64,000 bases of DNA from Flavobacterium sp. (GCF_027484205.1 NZ_JAIXUB010000026.1:248001-312000), one strand, 5' to 3'. Numbered from the stretch's first letter, positions 36,299 through 46,234 are shown. Notes: generated by a model not told the origin, from the letters alone. Program-made: numbers and translations.

Positions 36299-37771
36299 CT
36301 ACCTTGAATAATTCGGAGCTTCTTTAGTAATGGTCACATTATGTGGATGACTTTCTCCAATTCCGCTAGTAGTGATTCTAACAAATCTTCCTGTTTCTTG
36401 TAGCGTTGGAATATCTTTAGCACCACAGTAACCCATTCCGGCACGAAGTCCACCAACAAATTGTTGCATGCTTTCATTTAATTCACCTTTGTATGGAACA
36501 CGTCCTACAATTCCTTCTGGAACTAATTTCTTAATATCGTCTTCAACGTCTTGGAAATATCGGTCTTTTGAACCTTCTTGCATGGCTTCAACTGAACCCA
36601 TTCCTCTATACGATTTGAATTTTCTTCCTTCAAAAATAATGGTTTCTCCCGGTGATTCTTTTGTTCCTGCCAAAAGTGAACCAAGCATGACGCAATCAGC
36701 TCCAGCAGCAATTGCCTTAGGAATATCTCCTGTATAACGAATTCCGCCATCAGCAATAACTGGAACACCTGAACCTCTCAAAGCAGCAGCAACTTCTAAA
36801 ACTGCTGAAAATTGCGGAAATCCAACTCCTGCAACAACTCTTGTAGTACAAATTGAACCTGGACCAATTCCGACTTTTACACCATCGGCACCACTTTCTA
36901 CTAAATACAAAGCGGCTTCGGCAGTGGCAATATTTCCGACAATTACATCAAGATTTGGAAATTTTGCTTTAACCAATTTTAATACATCAACTACTCCTTT
37001 TGTGTGTCCGTGAGCCGTATCAATAATTACTGCATCAACTCCTGCATTTACTAAAGCAGTCGCTCTTTCTACAGCATCGGCAGTAACTCCTAATGCAGCT
37101 GCAACTCGAAGACGACCAAATTTATCTTTATTAGCAACAGGTTTTTGTGCCAACTTAGTAATATCTCTAAACGTAATTAATCCAACTAATTTATTATTGG
37201 TATCAACTACTGGTAGTTTTTCAATTTTATTTTGTTGTAAAATTCCTTCCGCTTCTTGCAAAGTTGTTCCTTCGGCAGCGGTAACTAAGTGTTCCGAAGT
37301 CATAACTTCCAAAATGGAGCGAGAATTTATTTTTTCAAAACGTAAATCTCTGTTAGTAACAATTCCTTTTAAAATTCCATTTTCATCTACTACAGGAATT
37401 CCACCAATTCCGTGTTCTTTCATCAACATTTTAGCATCACCTACAGTAGAATTTAAAGGTAATGTTACTGGATCAATAATCATTCCAGCTTCAGCACGTT
37501 TTACTTTTCTGACTTTTGCTGCTTGTTGCTCAATGGTCATGTTTTTGTGCAAAACACCAATTCCACCTTCTTGTGCCATTGCAATTGCCATAGAACTTTC
37601 GGTAACTGTATCCATTGCTGCAGAAACAATAGGAACATTCAACGAAATATTTCTAGATATTTTCGATTGAATATTGACTTCTCGTGGTAAAACTTCTGAA
37701 TAGTTTGGAATTAGCAGAACATCGTCATAGGTTAAACCTTCTCCAACGATTTTAGTTGTGTGTGCTTTCAT
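36299..37771 (-). CDS. guaB: IMP dehydrogenase
   Basis: Oxidises IMP to XMP with NAD+, the committed step to GMP. The 490 residues match the tetrameric bacterial enzyme: start [20 protein letters not shown] (substrate loop), two CBS domains (about 95-205), the catalytic Cys in [17 protein letters not shown] (about 305), [11 protein letters not shown], and the flap with [12 protein letters not shown] near the end. A minus-strand -7 element TATATTTG lies at 37804-37811. No guaA is adjacent. Transcribed alone, convergent with the antiporter. Confidence 0.98.
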   Translation of the reverse strand: MKAHTTKIVGEGLTYDDVLLIPNYSEVLPREVNIQSKISRNISLNVPIVSAAMDTVTESSMAIAMAQEGGIGVLHKNMTIEQQAAKVRKVKRAEAGMIIDPVTLPLNSTVGDAKMLMKEHGIGGIPVVDENGILKGIVTNRDLRFEKINSRSILEVMTSEHLVTAAEGTTLQEAEGILQQNKIEKLPVVDTNNKLVGLITFRDITKLAQKPVANKDKFGRLRVAAALGVTADAVERATALVNAGVDAVIIDTAHGHTKGVVDVLKLVKAKFPNLDVIVGNIATAEAALYLVESGADGVKVGIGPGSICTTRVVAGVGFPQFSAVLEVAAALRGSGVPVIADGGIRYTGDIPKAIAAGADCVMLGSLLAGTKESPGETIIFEGRKFKSYRGMGSVEAMQEGSKDRYFQDVEDDIKKLVPEGIVGRVPYKGELNESMQQFVGGLRAGMGYCGAKDIPTLQETGRFVRITTSGIGESHPHNVTITKEAPNYSR

Positions 37772-37822
37772 GTTGCAATTTGTAGTTGTAGTTAAATTGC
37801 GTGCAAATATAGTAAAAAGTAC

Positions 37823-37850
37823 GAAGTTAGAAGTTGGAAGTCAGAAGTTT
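37823..37850. repeat. Four tandem heptamers (GAAGTYN)
   Basis: GAAGTTA, GAAGTTG, GAAGTCA and GAAGTTT follow one another without gaps. Located between the guaB promoter and the divergent P-type ATPase gene. Confidence 0.7.
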
Positions 37851-37936
37851 TTTCAAAATCTAAAATTTATATCCCTTAGAAATGATTTTAATCCAATAAA
37901 AATGATTAACTTAGTATAACTTCTTAATTCATTTTT

Positions 37937-40429
37937 ATGACAGATTCCAAAGATAAAATTTCAGGACTATCAAATGATGAAGTTACTTCCTCAAGAGCTA
38001 AAAACGGCACCAATTCATTAGAACATCAAGAAAAAAATCATTTTTTGATGTCTTTATTAGAAATGGTTAAAGAACCAATGTTTTTATTATTGGTAGCAGC
38101 TGCAAGTATTTACTACATTTCTGGCGATTATGGTGATGGAATTTTTATGACGGTAGCCATATTTTTAGTGGCTGCAATTTCTCTCTTTCAAGAAGCACGT
38201 AGTAGAAATGCTATCGAAACTTTAAAAAAACTGTCACAACCGAAAAGCAAAGTCATACGAAATAATGAATTAATTGAAATTCCGAGTGAAGATATTGTCC
38301 TTGGAGATTTCATTCAAGTGGAAGAAGGAACGTTTATTCCTGCTGATGCAATTATTGTCCAATCGAATGATTTTTCGGTTAATGAATCTATTTTGACTGG
38401 CGAATCCTTATCGATTTTTAAAAATGAAACTTCTGAAAACAAAACTATTTATCAAGGAACAACAGTCGCTACTGGTTTAGCAATTTGTGAAGTTATTGCT
38501 ATTGGTAATCAAACTAATCTGGGTAAAATTGGTAAAAGCATTGCAACAATCGTAGAAGAAAAAACACCATTACAAATACAAATCAACAATTTTGTAACTA
38601 AAATGTCGGTCATTGGTTTAGTTATTTTCATAATTGTTTGGGCAATAAACTATTATCATTCAAAAGTTGTTTTAGATAGTTTATTGAAAGCTTTAACCAT
38701 TGCCATGAGTGTAATTCCTGAAGAAATTCCAGTCGCTTTTGCTTCATTTATGGCACTTGGAGCGTGGCGATTAATGAAAATGGGAATCATTACTAAACAA
38801 ACTAAAACGGTCGAAACTTTGGGAAGCGCCACCGTAATTTGTACTGACAAAACGGGAACAATTACGGAGAATAAAATGAGTTTGGCTCAATTGTATGTTT
38901 TCAAAACGGATGCTATTATTGATACAAAAGAAAAAATAAGTCCTGAAGCTGAAGAAGTTTTAAATTATGCGATGTGGTCGAGTGAACCGATTCCGTTTGA
39001 CGCCATGGAAATTGCCATTCATGAAGCTTACGCAAAATTACAATCGGTTGATGAACGACCAAATTTCAAATTGGTTCACGAATATCCTTTGGGTGGAAAA
39101 CCTCCTATGATGACACATGTTTTTGAAGATTCCAATGGTAAAAAAATCATCGCAACTAAAGGCGCACCAGAAGCAATTATTGAAGTAAGTCATTTGTCAG
39201 AAATCGAGAAACAAAAGATTTTGTTGGCCATGGAAAAGATGACAAATGAAGGTTATCGTGTTCTAGGTGTTGGAGTAACCGATTTTTCTGGAACAAATTA
39301 TCCAAAAACACAACAAGAATTTAAATTTACTTTTCAAGGTCTAGTTGCCTTTTATGATCCACCAAAAGCTAATATTCAAGAAGTATTTCAAACGTTTTAT
39401 GATGCCGGAATTCAATTAAAAATAGTTACTGGAGATAATGCTCAAACCACTTCAACCATTGCTAAACAAATTGGTTTTAAAGATGCCGATAAAATTTTGA
39501 ATGGTGATGAATTAATGACGATGGACGAAGCAACATTGAAAGTAAAAGTGATGGAAACTGCTATTTTTACACGAATGTTTCCCGAAGCTAAGTTGAAAAT
39601 TATTCAAGCATTAAAAGATAATAATCAAATTGTAGCCATGACTGGTGATGGTGTAAATGATGGTCCAGCTTTAAAATCGGCGCATATTGGAATTGCAATG
39701 GGTAAAAAAGGAACCGAAATTGCAAAGCAAGCTGCTAATCTAATTTTGATTGATGACGATTTTGCAAAAATGACCGACGCTATCGCCATGGGAAGAAAGA
39801 TTTATGTAAACCTGAAAAAAGCTATTCAATATATAATTTCTATTCATATTCCAATTATAATGATTGTGTTTATTCCATTAGCATTGGGTTGGATATATCC
39901 TAACATCTTTACACCAGTACATATTATCTTTTTGGAAATAATCATGGGTCCAACTTGTTCCATCATTTATGAAAACGAACCTATGGAACGCAATTTAATG
40001 CTCCAAAAACCAAGACCTTTGACTACTACTTTTTTTAATTTAAAAGAGATTACAATTAGTATTATTCAAGGATTGATAATTACTCTAGGCTTATTGTTTA
40101 TGTACCAATATTGTGTTCAAAATGATTTTACGGAAAGCTACACACGAACCTCTATTTTCTTGACATTGATTGCTTCAAACATTTTTCTTACTTTGGAAAA
40201 TCGCTCGTTTTATTATTCAATTTTTACAACAATTTATTATAAAAATAATTTGGTTTTGATGATTGTTGGAGTAACACTAATTCTCACTTCACTCCTACTT
40301 TTTGTGCCAATCTTTTCTAAATTCTTTTTGTTTGAAATGGTTGATTATAAACAAATTGGATTTAGTATTTTGATTGCCTTTGTTTCAGTAATATGGATTG
40401 AGTTTTATAAGTTGTTTAAAAGATGTTGA
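37937..40429 (+). CDS. Cation-transporting P-type ATPase (Ca2+-ATPase-like, P2)
   Basis: Integral inner-membrane pump of 830 residues. Features in order: N-terminal cation-ATPase domain (GLSNDEVTSSRAKNGTNSLE); TGES (about 154-157) in the actuator; fourth membrane helix motif VIPEEIPVAF (about 262-271), close to the PEGLP ion motif of Ca2+/Na+/K+ P2 ATPases; phosphorylation site DKTGT with Asp304; KGAPEAI nucleotide site; MTGDGVNDGPALK (about 569); and C-terminal membrane helices. No metal-binding N-terminal HMA domain, so not a heavy-metal pump. Substrate is likely Ca2+ but Mn2+, Na+ or H+ cannot be excluded. Confidence 0.9.
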   Translation: MTDSKDKISGLSNDEVTSSRAKNGTNSLEHQEKNHFLMSLLEMVKEPMFLLLVAAASIYYISGDYGDGIFMTVAIFLVAAISLFQEARSRNAIETLKKLSQPKSKVIRNNELIEIPSEDIVLGDFIQVEEGTFIPADAIIVQSNDFSVNESILTGESLSIFKNETSENKTIYQGTTVATGLAICEVIAIGNQTNLGKIGKSIATIVEEKTPLQIQINNFVTKMSVIGLVIFIIVWAINYYHSKVVLDSLLKALTIAMSVIPEEIPVAFASFMALGAWRLMKMGIITKQTKTVETLGSATVICTDKTGTITENKMSLAQLYVFKTDAIIDTKEKISPEAEEVLNYAMWSSEPIPFDAMEIAIHEAYAKLQSVDERPNFKLVHEYPLGGKPPMMTHVFEDSNGKKIIATKGAPEAIIEVSHLSEIEKQKILLAMEKMTNEGYRVLGVGVTDFSGTNYPKTQQEFKFTFQGLVAFYDPPKANIQEVFQTFYDAGIQLKIVTGDNAQTTSTIAKQIGFKDADKILNGDELMTMDEATLKVKVMETAIFTRMFPEAKLKIIQALKDNNQIVAMTGDGVNDGPALKSAHIGIAMGKKGTEIAKQAANLILIDDDFAKMTDAIAMGRKIYVNLKKAIQYIISIHIPIIMIVFIPLALGWIYPNIFTPVHIIFLEIIMGPTCSIIYENEPMERNLMLQKPRPLTTTFFNLKEITISIIQGLIITLGLLFMYQYCVQNDFTESYTRTSIFLTLIASNIFLTLENRSFYYSIFTTIYYKNNLVLMIVGVTLILTSLLLFVPIFSKFFLFEMVDYKQIGFSILIAFVSVIWIEFYKLFKRC

Positions 40430-40441
40430 TTTTTTGGACAC

Positions 40442-40518
40442 GAATTTCACGAATTAGATTACTTTGAAATTACACGAATTACAAATAACTGAAAACCGAA
40501 AACTGAGAACTGACAACT
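40442..40518. repeat. Intergenic CACGAATT words and ACTGANA heptamers
   Basis: CACGAATT-type words occur three times at 40442-40482. They are followed by four tandem heptamers plus a partial (ACTGAAA, ACCGAAA, ACTGAGA, ACTGACA, ACT) at 40488-40518. The element lies between the convergent ATPase and lyase genes. Confidence 0.65.
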
Positions 40519-40527
40519 AAAAATTTC

Positions 40528-41391
40528 TTAATGAAACTCACCAAATAATCTTGAAGCCACGTTGTAAGCGCTTTCAAAACTCATTGGGCTAGTATTGGTA
40601 TCGGCTTTTTGTTGGGTAAAATAAGACAACATTTTCTCAGTTGGCATGTTGCCTGTTAAATCGTCTTTTGCCATTGGACAACCTCCAAAACCTTGAATTG
40701 CTCCATCATAACGACGACAACCTGCTTTGTAAGCCGCATCAATCTTTTCGTGCCATTTGTCTGGAGTGGTGTGCAAATGTGCTCCAAATTCGATGTTTGG
40801 ATATTTTGGAATTAAATTCGAAAACAGATAATCTATAACTTCTGGTGTTGAACTTCCAATAGTATCAGAAAGGGATAAAATTTTCACACCCATATTGGCT
40901 AATTTTTCGGTCCACTCGCCTACTATTTCTACATTCCATGGATCACCATAAGGATTACCAAAACCCATTGAAATATAGGTTACTACTTCTTTATTGGACT
41001 TATCTGCAATGTTCAAAATCTCTTGTAAAGTGACTAAGCTTTCAGCAATGGTTTTGTGGGTATTTCGCATTTGGAAATTCTCTGAAATCGAAAATGGAAA
41101 CCCTAAATACTGTATTTCTTTATGAACCGAAGCTAATTCAGCACCTTGTGTGTTAGCAATAATGGCAAGTAATTTACTTTTCGTTTGCGACAAATCAAGT
41201 TGCGCTAAAACCTCAGCCGTATCAATCATTTGCGGAATGGCTTTTGGTGAAACAAAACTTCCAAAATCAATTGTATCAAAGCCAACACGAAGTAAGGCCT
41301 GAATATAATCCGCTTTTCGTTCCGTTGGAATGAAAGGTTTTATGCCTTGCATGGCATCACGTGGACATTCTATGATTTTTATTTTCTCCAT
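40528..41391 (-). CDS. Hydroxymethylglutaryl-CoA lyase
   Basis: TIM-barrel lyase splitting HMG-CoA to acetoacetate and acetyl-CoA, a last step of leucine catabolism. The 287 residues show the metal/catalytic start IIECPRDAMQGI (RD pair), GAHLHTTPDKWHEKIDAAY with the two metal His, and GFGGCPMAKDDLTGNMPTE with the catalytic Cys. The family's canonical RDGLQ is RDAMQ here. Leucine dehydrogenase is encoded 7 kb away, which fits an amino-acid-catabolising lifestyle. Related HMGL-domain enzymes (e.g. citramalate-type synthases) are longer. Start chosen at the ATG giving MEKIKIIEC. Confidence 0.88.
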   Translation of the reverse strand: MEKIKIIECPRDAMQGIKPFIPTERKADYIQALLRVGFDTIDFGSFVSPKAIPQMIDTAEVLAQLDLSQTKSKLLAIIANTQGAELASVHKEIQYLGFPFSISENFQMRNTHKTIAESLVTLQEILNIADKSNKEVVTYISMGFGNPYGDPWNVEIVGEWTEKLANMGVKILSLSDTIGSSTPEVIDYLFSNLIPKYPNIEFGAHLHTTPDKWHEKIDAAYKAGCRRYDGAIQGFGGCPMAKDDLTGNMPTEKMLSYFTQQKADTNTSPMSFESAYNVASRLFGEFH

Positions 41392-41456
41392 TTGTTGTCA
41401 AAGATACTAAAGAAATCGTTTTTACGAAATCGTTTTTTATAAAGAAGTAAAATTTA

Positions 41457-41564
41457 ATTATTACACTTTTTGGTAATAATTTAAAATATTACGTATTTTG
41501 GTAATAATTACAAATATTACGTAAATCGGTAATAAATTGAATTATTACGTATTTTGGTAATAAT
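41457..41564. promoter_or_regulatory. Four-copy palindromic operator array with exact 28-bp period
   Basis: Four sites each have TATTAC, eight bases, then GTAATA: 41459-41478, 41487-41506, 41515-41534 and 41543-41562. Centres are 28 bp apart in every case. The outer bases extend the palindrome to ATTATTAC/GTAATAAT in some copies. The array ends two bases before the -33 element of the next gene. Binding by the HTH of the SatD protein itself is an inference. Confidence 0.8.
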
Positions 41565-41566
41565 TG

Positions 41567-41596
41567 TTGTTTTATTAAAAATATTTATTACATTTG
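41567..41596 (+). promoter_or_regulatory. Promoter of the SatD operon
   Basis: TTG (41567-41569), 19 bases, then TACATTTG (41589-41596), matching the flavobacterial consensus. Transcription would begin about at the ATG (41601), suggesting a leaderless or very short-leader mRNA. A fifth half-site TATTAC overlaps the -7 element (41586-41591). Confidence 0.6.
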
Positions 41597-41600
41597 ACTT

Positions 41601-42212
41601 ATGATTGTGATACTTACAGGCGATATTATCAACTCAAGAAAAGTTCCTTCTAAAAAATGGATGGATGACTTAAAAGCTATATTCCAATCGATTGGAAAAT
41701 CTCCAAACGATTGGGAAATCTATCGTGGTGATGAGTTTCAACTGGAAATCAAGACTATAGAAGACGCTTTAACAATTGCTTTTCAAATTAAAGCTTTTTT
41801 TAAATCCATCGATTTAGATGTTAGAATGAGTTTAGGATTTGGAGATAAAACACATAAAGCAAGAAAAATTACTGAAAGTAATGGAAGTGCTTTTATTCGT
41901 TCTGGAGAAACATTTGAAACTTTAAAAAAGCAAAAAATCAATTTAGCCATCAATTCTGGAAATGCTGAATTTGACGAAGAATTGAATTTAATGCTAAATT
42001 TAAGCCTGTCCTTTATGGATCATTGGCTACAACAATCAGCTGAATTTGTTTTGGTTGCTATTCAAAATCCAACACTTTCTCAAGAAGAAATTGGAGTAAA
42101 ATTAGGAATAAATCAAGCAGCGGTAAGCCGAAGACAAAAACGTTCTAATTATGAATTGATGATGCAAGTAGATCGTTATTTTAGAAAAAAAATAAAATCA
42201 CTTGAAATATGA
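41601..42212 (+). CDS. SatD family protein with C-terminal helix-turn-helix
   Basis: A 203-residue protein. The N-terminal domain has the SatD signature (MIVILTGDIINSRKVPSKKW, then WEIYRGDEFQLEI and VRMSLGFGDK), a fold related to nucleotide cyclase/polymerase palm domains. About residues 150-180 form a HTH (SQEEIGVKLGINQAAVSRRQ). In streptococci SatD is part of an acid-tolerance/SRP-linked locus; here it is coupled to DUF3307. The adjacent four-site palindrome array suggests it regulates its own operon, perhaps sensing a nucleotide. Stop overlaps the next start by four bases. Confidence 0.85.
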   Translation: MIVILTGDIINSRKVPSKKWMDDLKAIFQSIGKSPNDWEIYRGDEFQLEIKTIEDALTIAFQIKAFFKSIDLDVRMSLGFGDKTHKARKITESNGSAFIRSGETFETLKKQKINLAINSGNAEFDEELNLMLNLSLSFMDHWLQQSAEFVLVAIQNPTLSQEEIGVKLGINQAAVSRRQKRSNYELMMQVDRYFRKKIKSLEI

Positions 42213-42919
42213 TTGTATTTGTAAAATTGCTTTTAGCACATTTAATCGGTGATTTTTTATTGCAACCAACTTCTTGGGTTATTGATAAAGAAACTAAGAA
42301 ACATCGCAGTGTTTACCTGTATTTACACACACTTTTACATTTCATTTTAGCTTGGTTGTTAGTTGGCAAAACAACATTTGTTTGGTTTGCTTTGGGTTTA
42401 GCGATTATACATGGCTTTATAGATTTTTTGAAGTTATATTTTCAGAATAAAAAGACACAACGACTATGGTTTTCTGTAGATCAAATTTTGCATTTACTTG
42501 TTATTATTGCAGTTACATTAATTTATAACAATACTACAATAGATTTTACAAGTTTTGGAAATCAATTTTGGATTACCATTACAGGTTTCATTTTATTGAC
42601 AAAACCAACCTCAATAATCATTAAAAATATCATTTCTATTTGGACACCTGAGAATAAAACTAATGATGATTCACTACAAAATGCCGGAAATTATATTGGA
42701 ATTTTAGAACGCCTTTTTGTGTTCTGCTTTATTTTAACAGGTCATTTTGAAGCTATTGGTTTTTTATTAGCTGCAAAATCAATCTTCCGATTTGGAGATT
42801 TGAAAGAAGCAAAAGACCGAAAACTTACCGAATATGTCCTAATTGGAACATTATTAAGTTTCGGAATAGCTTTGTTGATTGGACTTTTAGTACAAGCAGG
42901 TTTAGGATTTTTTCTTTAA
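42209..42919 (+). CDS. DUF3307 membrane protein
   Basis: A 236-residue protein with about seven membrane helices. The start [20 protein letters not shown] and [14 protein letters not shown] are the DUF3307 hallmarks; the conserved His/Asp residues in the first helices could bind a metal or lipid head group. It is translationally coupled to the SatD gene (ATGA overlap) and shares its operator array. Its 3' end overlaps the 3' end of the convergent pyrD by 18 bases. Function unknown. Confidence 0.88.
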   Translation: MIVFVKLLLAHLIGDFLLQPTSWVIDKETKKHRSVYLYLHTLLHFILAWLLVGKTTFVWFALGLAIIHGFIDFLKLYFQNKKTQRLWFSVDQILHLLVIIAVTLIYNNTTIDFTSFGNQFWITITGFILLTKPTSIIIKNIISIWTPENKTNDDSLQNAGNYIGILERLFVFCFILTGHFEAIGFLLAAKSIFRFGDLKEAKDRKLTEYVLIGTLLSFGIALLIGLLVQAGLGFFL

Positions 42920-43939
42920 AATTGCCTTATTTATTTCCTTCACTAATTTTGGACCTTCATAAATAAAACCAGTGTAAAGTTGGATTAAACTTGCACCAGC
43001 CTCTAATTTTTCGATGGCATCTTGAGCAGAATGAATTCCGCCAACACCAATAATTGGAAATGATTTATTACTTTTCTCAGATAAAAATCGAATGACTTCT
43101 GTAGAACGATTCGTCAATGGTTTTCCAGATAATCCGCCAGTTTCTGATTTATTTTCAGATAGCAAACCTTCTCTTGAAAGCGTTGTATTAGTCGCAATTA
43201 CACCTGCAATTTTGGTTTCGTTTACAATATCAATAATATCTAAAAGTTGAGAATCAGTTAAATCTGGAGCAATTTTAAGAAGAATTGGTTTAGCACTTCG
43301 ACTACGCTCAGTATGAATAGCCAAATTCCTATTTTGAAGTGTTGTTAAAAGTTCTGTCAATGGCTTTTTATCTTGCAATTCACGAAGATTTGGTGTGTTT
43401 GGCGAACTTACATTCACTACAAAATAATCTACATAATCGAAAAGTGCTTCGAAGCAAATTTCGTAATCTTGAGTGGCATTTTCATTTGGCGTAAGCTTAT
43501 TTTTACCAATGTTTCCACCAATCAAAACATCTTTATTCTTCTTTAATCTTTCAACAGCTTCTTGAACGCCACCATTATTAAAACCCATTCTGTTAATAAT
43601 TGCCGAATCTTCTTTTAATCGGAATAATCTTTTTTTAGGATTTCCTTCTTGTCCGACTGGCGTTAACGTACCAATTTCAATAAATCCGAAACCGAAGTTG
43701 GAAAGTTCTTTGTACAAAACTGCATTTTTATCGAAACCTGCAGCTAATCCAACAGGATTTGGAAATTTTAAACCAAAAACTTCGGTTTCTAATCGTTTGT
43801 CGTTTACTAAATATAATGATTTGAAAAGTGAGGAGAATCCTGGAATTTTAGATAAAAATCGGATTAAAGAAAAGGTAAAATAGTGAACTTTTTCAGGATC
43901 AAATTGAAAAAGGATTGGACGAATTAGTAATTTGTACAT
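42902..43939 (-). CDS. pyrD: Dihydroorotate dehydrogenase (quinone), class 2
   Basis: Membrane-bound FMN enzyme of pyrimidine synthesis, oxidising dihydroorotate with a quinone. The 345 residues have the class 2 N-terminal amphipathic helix (about 1-40), [40 protein letters not shown], the catalytic Ser in [11 protein letters not shown], and [12 protein letters not shown]. Between the helix ending QNRNL and [11 protein letters not shown] there is an extra segment [10 protein letters not shown]. This segment is encoded by the REP-like 22-base repeat at 43295-43316. The insert lies in a surface loop and is in frame, so activity is likely kept. No operon partner; the 3' end overlaps DUF3307. Confidence 0.96.
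   Translation of the reverse strand: MYKLLIRPILFQFDPEKVHYFTFSLIRFLSKIPGFSSLFKSLYLVNDKRLETEVFGLKFPNPVGLAAGFDKNAVLYKELSNFGFGFIEIGTLTPVGQEGNPKKRLFRLKEDSAIINRMGFNNGGVQEAVERLKKNKDVLIGGNIGKNKLTPNENATQDYEICFEALFDYVDYFVVNVSSPNTPNLRELQDKKPLTELLTTLQNRNLAIHTERSRSAKPILLKIAPDLTDSQLLDIIDIVNETKIAGVIATNTTLSREGLLSENKSETGGLSGKPLTNRSTEVIRFLSEKSNKSFPIIGVGGIHSAQDAIEKLEAGASLIQLYTGFIYEGPKLVKEINKAILKKKS
43295..43316. repeat. REP-like repeat inside pyrD
   Basis: ACTTCGACTACGCTCAGTAT (plus two more bases) closely resembles the dispersed TTCGACTWCGCTCAG repeat common in Bacteroidota intergenic DNA. Here it is within a gene and translated as HTERSRSA. Confidence 0.6.
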
Positions 43940-44032
43940 TTTGTTGTAGTTGTGTTTTGCAAAAGTAAATAAATTGAAGAATATATAATGTATTGAATTT
44001 GTATATTTGCTTAATTAAATTCAATTAAAATC

Positions 44033-45286
44033 ATGCAAAATATTATTGATCGTTTTATCAGTTATGTCATTATCGATACAGAATCTGATGCCAATTCAAA
44101 TACAACTCCTAGTACAGAAAAGCAATTAGTTTTAGCAAATTTATTAGTGAAAGAACTTAACAATATTGGTTTAACCGAAGTAAGCATTGATGAAAATGGT
44201 TATGTGATGGGAACACTACCAAGTAACGTTGATCATGAAGTTCCAACAATTGGATTTGTCTCTCATTATGATACTTCACCAGATTTTACTGGAAAAGACG
44301 TAAAACCTCAAATTATTGAAAACTATGATGGTGGTGATATTGTTTTGAATAAAGAACATAACATCATTCTTTCACCAAGTTACTTTAAAGATTTATTACT
44401 TTATAAAGGACAAACTTTAATCACAACGAATGGTTTAACACTTCTTGGTGCTGATGACAAAGCTGGATTGACAGAAATTGTTACAGCTATGGAATATTTA
44501 GTGCAACATCCTGAAATTAAACATGGTAAAATTAGAGTTGGATTTACTCCAGATGAAGAAATTGGTCGTGGTGCCGATATTTTTGATGTAGAAAAATTTG
44601 GAGCAAAATGGGCATACACGATGGATGGAAGTCAGATTGGTGAATTAGAATATGAAAACTTTAATGCAGCTGGAGCCAAAATAACTTTTAAAGGAAAAAG
44701 CGTCCATCCAGGATATGCGAAAGGAAAAATGATTAACTCAATGCTTATTGCAAATAAATTTATTAGCAAACTTCCTAAAAATGAAATTCCACAAGAGACT
44801 CAAGATTATGAAGGTTTTTATCATGTAACTCAAATTTTAGGCAGTTTAGAAGACACTAAACTAGAGTTGATTATTCGTGATCATAGCATGAAAAAATTTG
44901 AAAAACGCAAAAAGAAAGTTGAAAAAATTATTTCAAAAATCAATAAGAAATATGCTAAACAATTTGGCGAAGACATTTGTGTTCTAGAAATAAAAGACCA
45001 ATACTACAACATGAAAGAAAAAGTGGAACCAATGATGTATATTGTTGATTTAGCAGAAAAAGCGATGAAACAACTAGGCATCAAACCACTCATAAAACCA
45101 ATTCGTGGTGGAACTGATGGTTCAAGATTATCCTATATGGGTTTACCTTGCCCGAATATTTTTGCCGGTGGACATAATTTTCATGGAAAGTATGAATATG
45201 TTCCAGTTGAAAGTATGCAAAAAGCGGTTGATGTTATTGTAAAAATTGCTGAATTAACTGCTTCTACAGATTTTTCTAAGAAATAG
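44033..45286 (+). CDS. pepT: Peptidase T (tripeptide aminopeptidase, M20B)
   Basis: Cytoplasmic di-zinc exopeptidase that removes the N-terminal residue of tripeptides. The 417 residues show the M20 motifs in order: [12 protein letters not shown] (first metal His and catalytic Asp, about 75-86), [13 protein letters not shown] (bridging Asp, about 140), [11 protein letters not shown] (catalytic Glu pair, about 180), [16 protein letters not shown], and the C-terminal [16 protein letters not shown] with the last His. It starts at [19 protein letters not shown], the conserved PepT start. A -7 element TATATTTG lies at 44002-44009. It is 11 bases from the next gene, possibly an operon. Confidence 0.96.
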   Translation: MQNIIDRFISYVIIDTESDANSNTTPSTEKQLVLANLLVKELNNIGLTEVSIDENGYVMGTLPSNVDHEVPTIGFVSHYDTSPDFTGKDVKPQIIENYDGGDIVLNKEHNIILSPSYFKDLLLYKGQTLITTNGLTLLGADDKAGLTEIVTAMEYLVQHPEIKHGKIRVGFTPDEEIGRGADIFDVEKFGAKWAYTMDGSQIGELEYENFNAAGAKITFKGKSVHPGYAKGKMINSMLIANKFISKLPKNEIPQETQDYEGFYHVTQILGSLEDTKLELIIRDHSMKKFEKRKKKVEKIISKINKKYAKQFGEDICVLEIKDQYYNMKEKVEPMMYIVDLAEKAMKQLGIKPLIKPIRGGTDGSRLSYMGLPCPNIFAGGHNFHGKYEYVPVESMQKAVDVIVKIAELTASTDFSKK

Positions 45287-45297
45287 TTTAATTTAAA

Positions 45298-45873
45298 ATG
45301 GAAGAAAAAAAAAGCTGGAATAGTAATGATTTATGGGAAGACGAATTAGAAATTTTAAAATCCATAATAAACAAAACAGAACTTGTTGAAACTACAAAAT
45401 GGGGTGGAATTGTATACACAGTAAACAATAAAAATGTCGTTGGAATTGGTGGTTTTAAAAGCTTTTTTACGATTTGGTTTTTTAATGGAGTTTTTCTAAA
45501 AGATGAACTTAATATTTTAGTCAATGCCAATGAAGGAGTTACAAAATCGCTTCGTCAATGGCGATTTTCTTCAAAAAATGATATTAACGAAAATCAAATT
45601 CTAACTTATATAAATGAAGCAATAGAGAACGAAAAAGAAGGTAAATCAATAAAACCAACTAAAAAAGAGAGAATAATTTGTCCTTTTTTAGATACTGAAT
45701 TAAAATCTGATAAAGAACTTTCAATAGCTTTTGAAAACTTTACACTATCAAAACAAAATGAATTTTTAGAATACATCGAAACTGCAAAACAAGAAAAAAC
45801 TAAGATTACTCGTTTTGAAAAAATCAAACCTATGATTCTACAAAATATTGGTTTGAATGATAAATACCGATAA
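45298..45873 (+). CDS. YdeI/OmpD-associated family protein
   Basis: A 191-residue cytoplasmic protein. The first 125 residues match the DUF1801 fold (WGGIVYTVNNKNVVGIGGFKSFFTIWFFNG), followed by a bacteriocin-protection/YdeI-like C-terminal domain (ELSIAFENFTLSKQNEFLEYIETAKQEKTKITRFEKI). The family is broadly spread and without a firm biochemical role; some members affect resistance to antimicrobial peptides. It follows pepT closely on the same strand, and its stop is followed by a bidirectional terminator. Confidence 0.85.
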   Translation: MEEKKSWNSNDLWEDELEILKSIINKTELVETTKWGGIVYTVNNKNVVGIGGFKSFFTIWFFNGVFLKDELNILVNANEGVTKSLRQWRFSSKNDINENQILTYINEAIENEKEGKSIKPTKKERIICPFLDTELKSDKELSIAFENFTLSKQNEFLEYIETAKQEKTKITRFEKIKPMILQNIGLNDKYR

Positions 45874-45887
45874 AATTATCTGAAAAT

Positions 45888-45928
45888 AAAAATCCCAAAC
45901 TCTAAAAATTTAGAATTTGGGATTTTTT
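45888..45928. terminator. Bidirectional terminator between the YdeI-like gene and yajC
   Basis: A long hairpin (AAAATCCCAAA arm, internal bulge, TCTAAA/TTTAGA, TTTGGGATTTTT arm) with A and T runs on both sides. It separates two convergent transcripts. Confidence 0.92.
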
Positions 45929-45946
45929 ATTTTATACTAATTGTAA

Positions 45947-46222
45947 TTATGCTTTCTTGTTCAAGGCTGCGCTCATTTCCATAGAAATTGCAGAACGCTC
46001 CATTTTCAATTTTCCAGACATTGTTTCGATTACAATTGTTGTTTCTGCTAATTCAGATATTTTTCCGTGAAGACCACTTTTAGTAATGATTTTATCTCCT
46101 ACTTTAAGTGAATTTTCAAATTCTTTTTCCTTTTTAGCTCTTTTTTGTTGTGGTAAAATCATAAACATATATAAAACCACAAACATTAAGACGTAAGGTA
46201 AAAACTGCATTGCTTTATCCAT
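45947..46222 (-). CDS. yajC: Preprotein translocase subunit YajC
   Basis: Accessory subunit of the SecDF-YajC complex in the inner membrane. The 91 residues have one membrane helix (FLPYVLMFVVLYMFMILPQQKR) and the conserved cytoplasmic domain KVGDKIITKSGLHGKISEL. It follows the DUF1573 gene (12-base gap) and nusB, an order often found in Flavobacteriaceae. The operon is ended by the terminator at 45888-45928. Confidence 0.96.
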   Translation of the reverse strand: MDKAMQFLPYVLMFVVLYMFMILPQQKRAKKEKEFENSLKVGDKIITKSGLHGKISELAETTIVIETMSGKLKMERSAISMEMSAALNKKA

Positions 46223-46234
46223 AATATATTTTTT

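Noticed and set aside
37197..37670. A 157-residue ORF opposite guaB
   Set aside because: Antisense to conserved guaB codons; Ser/Cys/Pro-rich composition with no recognisable domain, no promoter or start context.
41457..41564. Short CRISPR-like array (four repeats at 28-bp period)
   Set aside because: There are no spacers; the repeat unit itself fills the period, each unit is a palindrome, and no cas genes are present. A regulatory array fits better.
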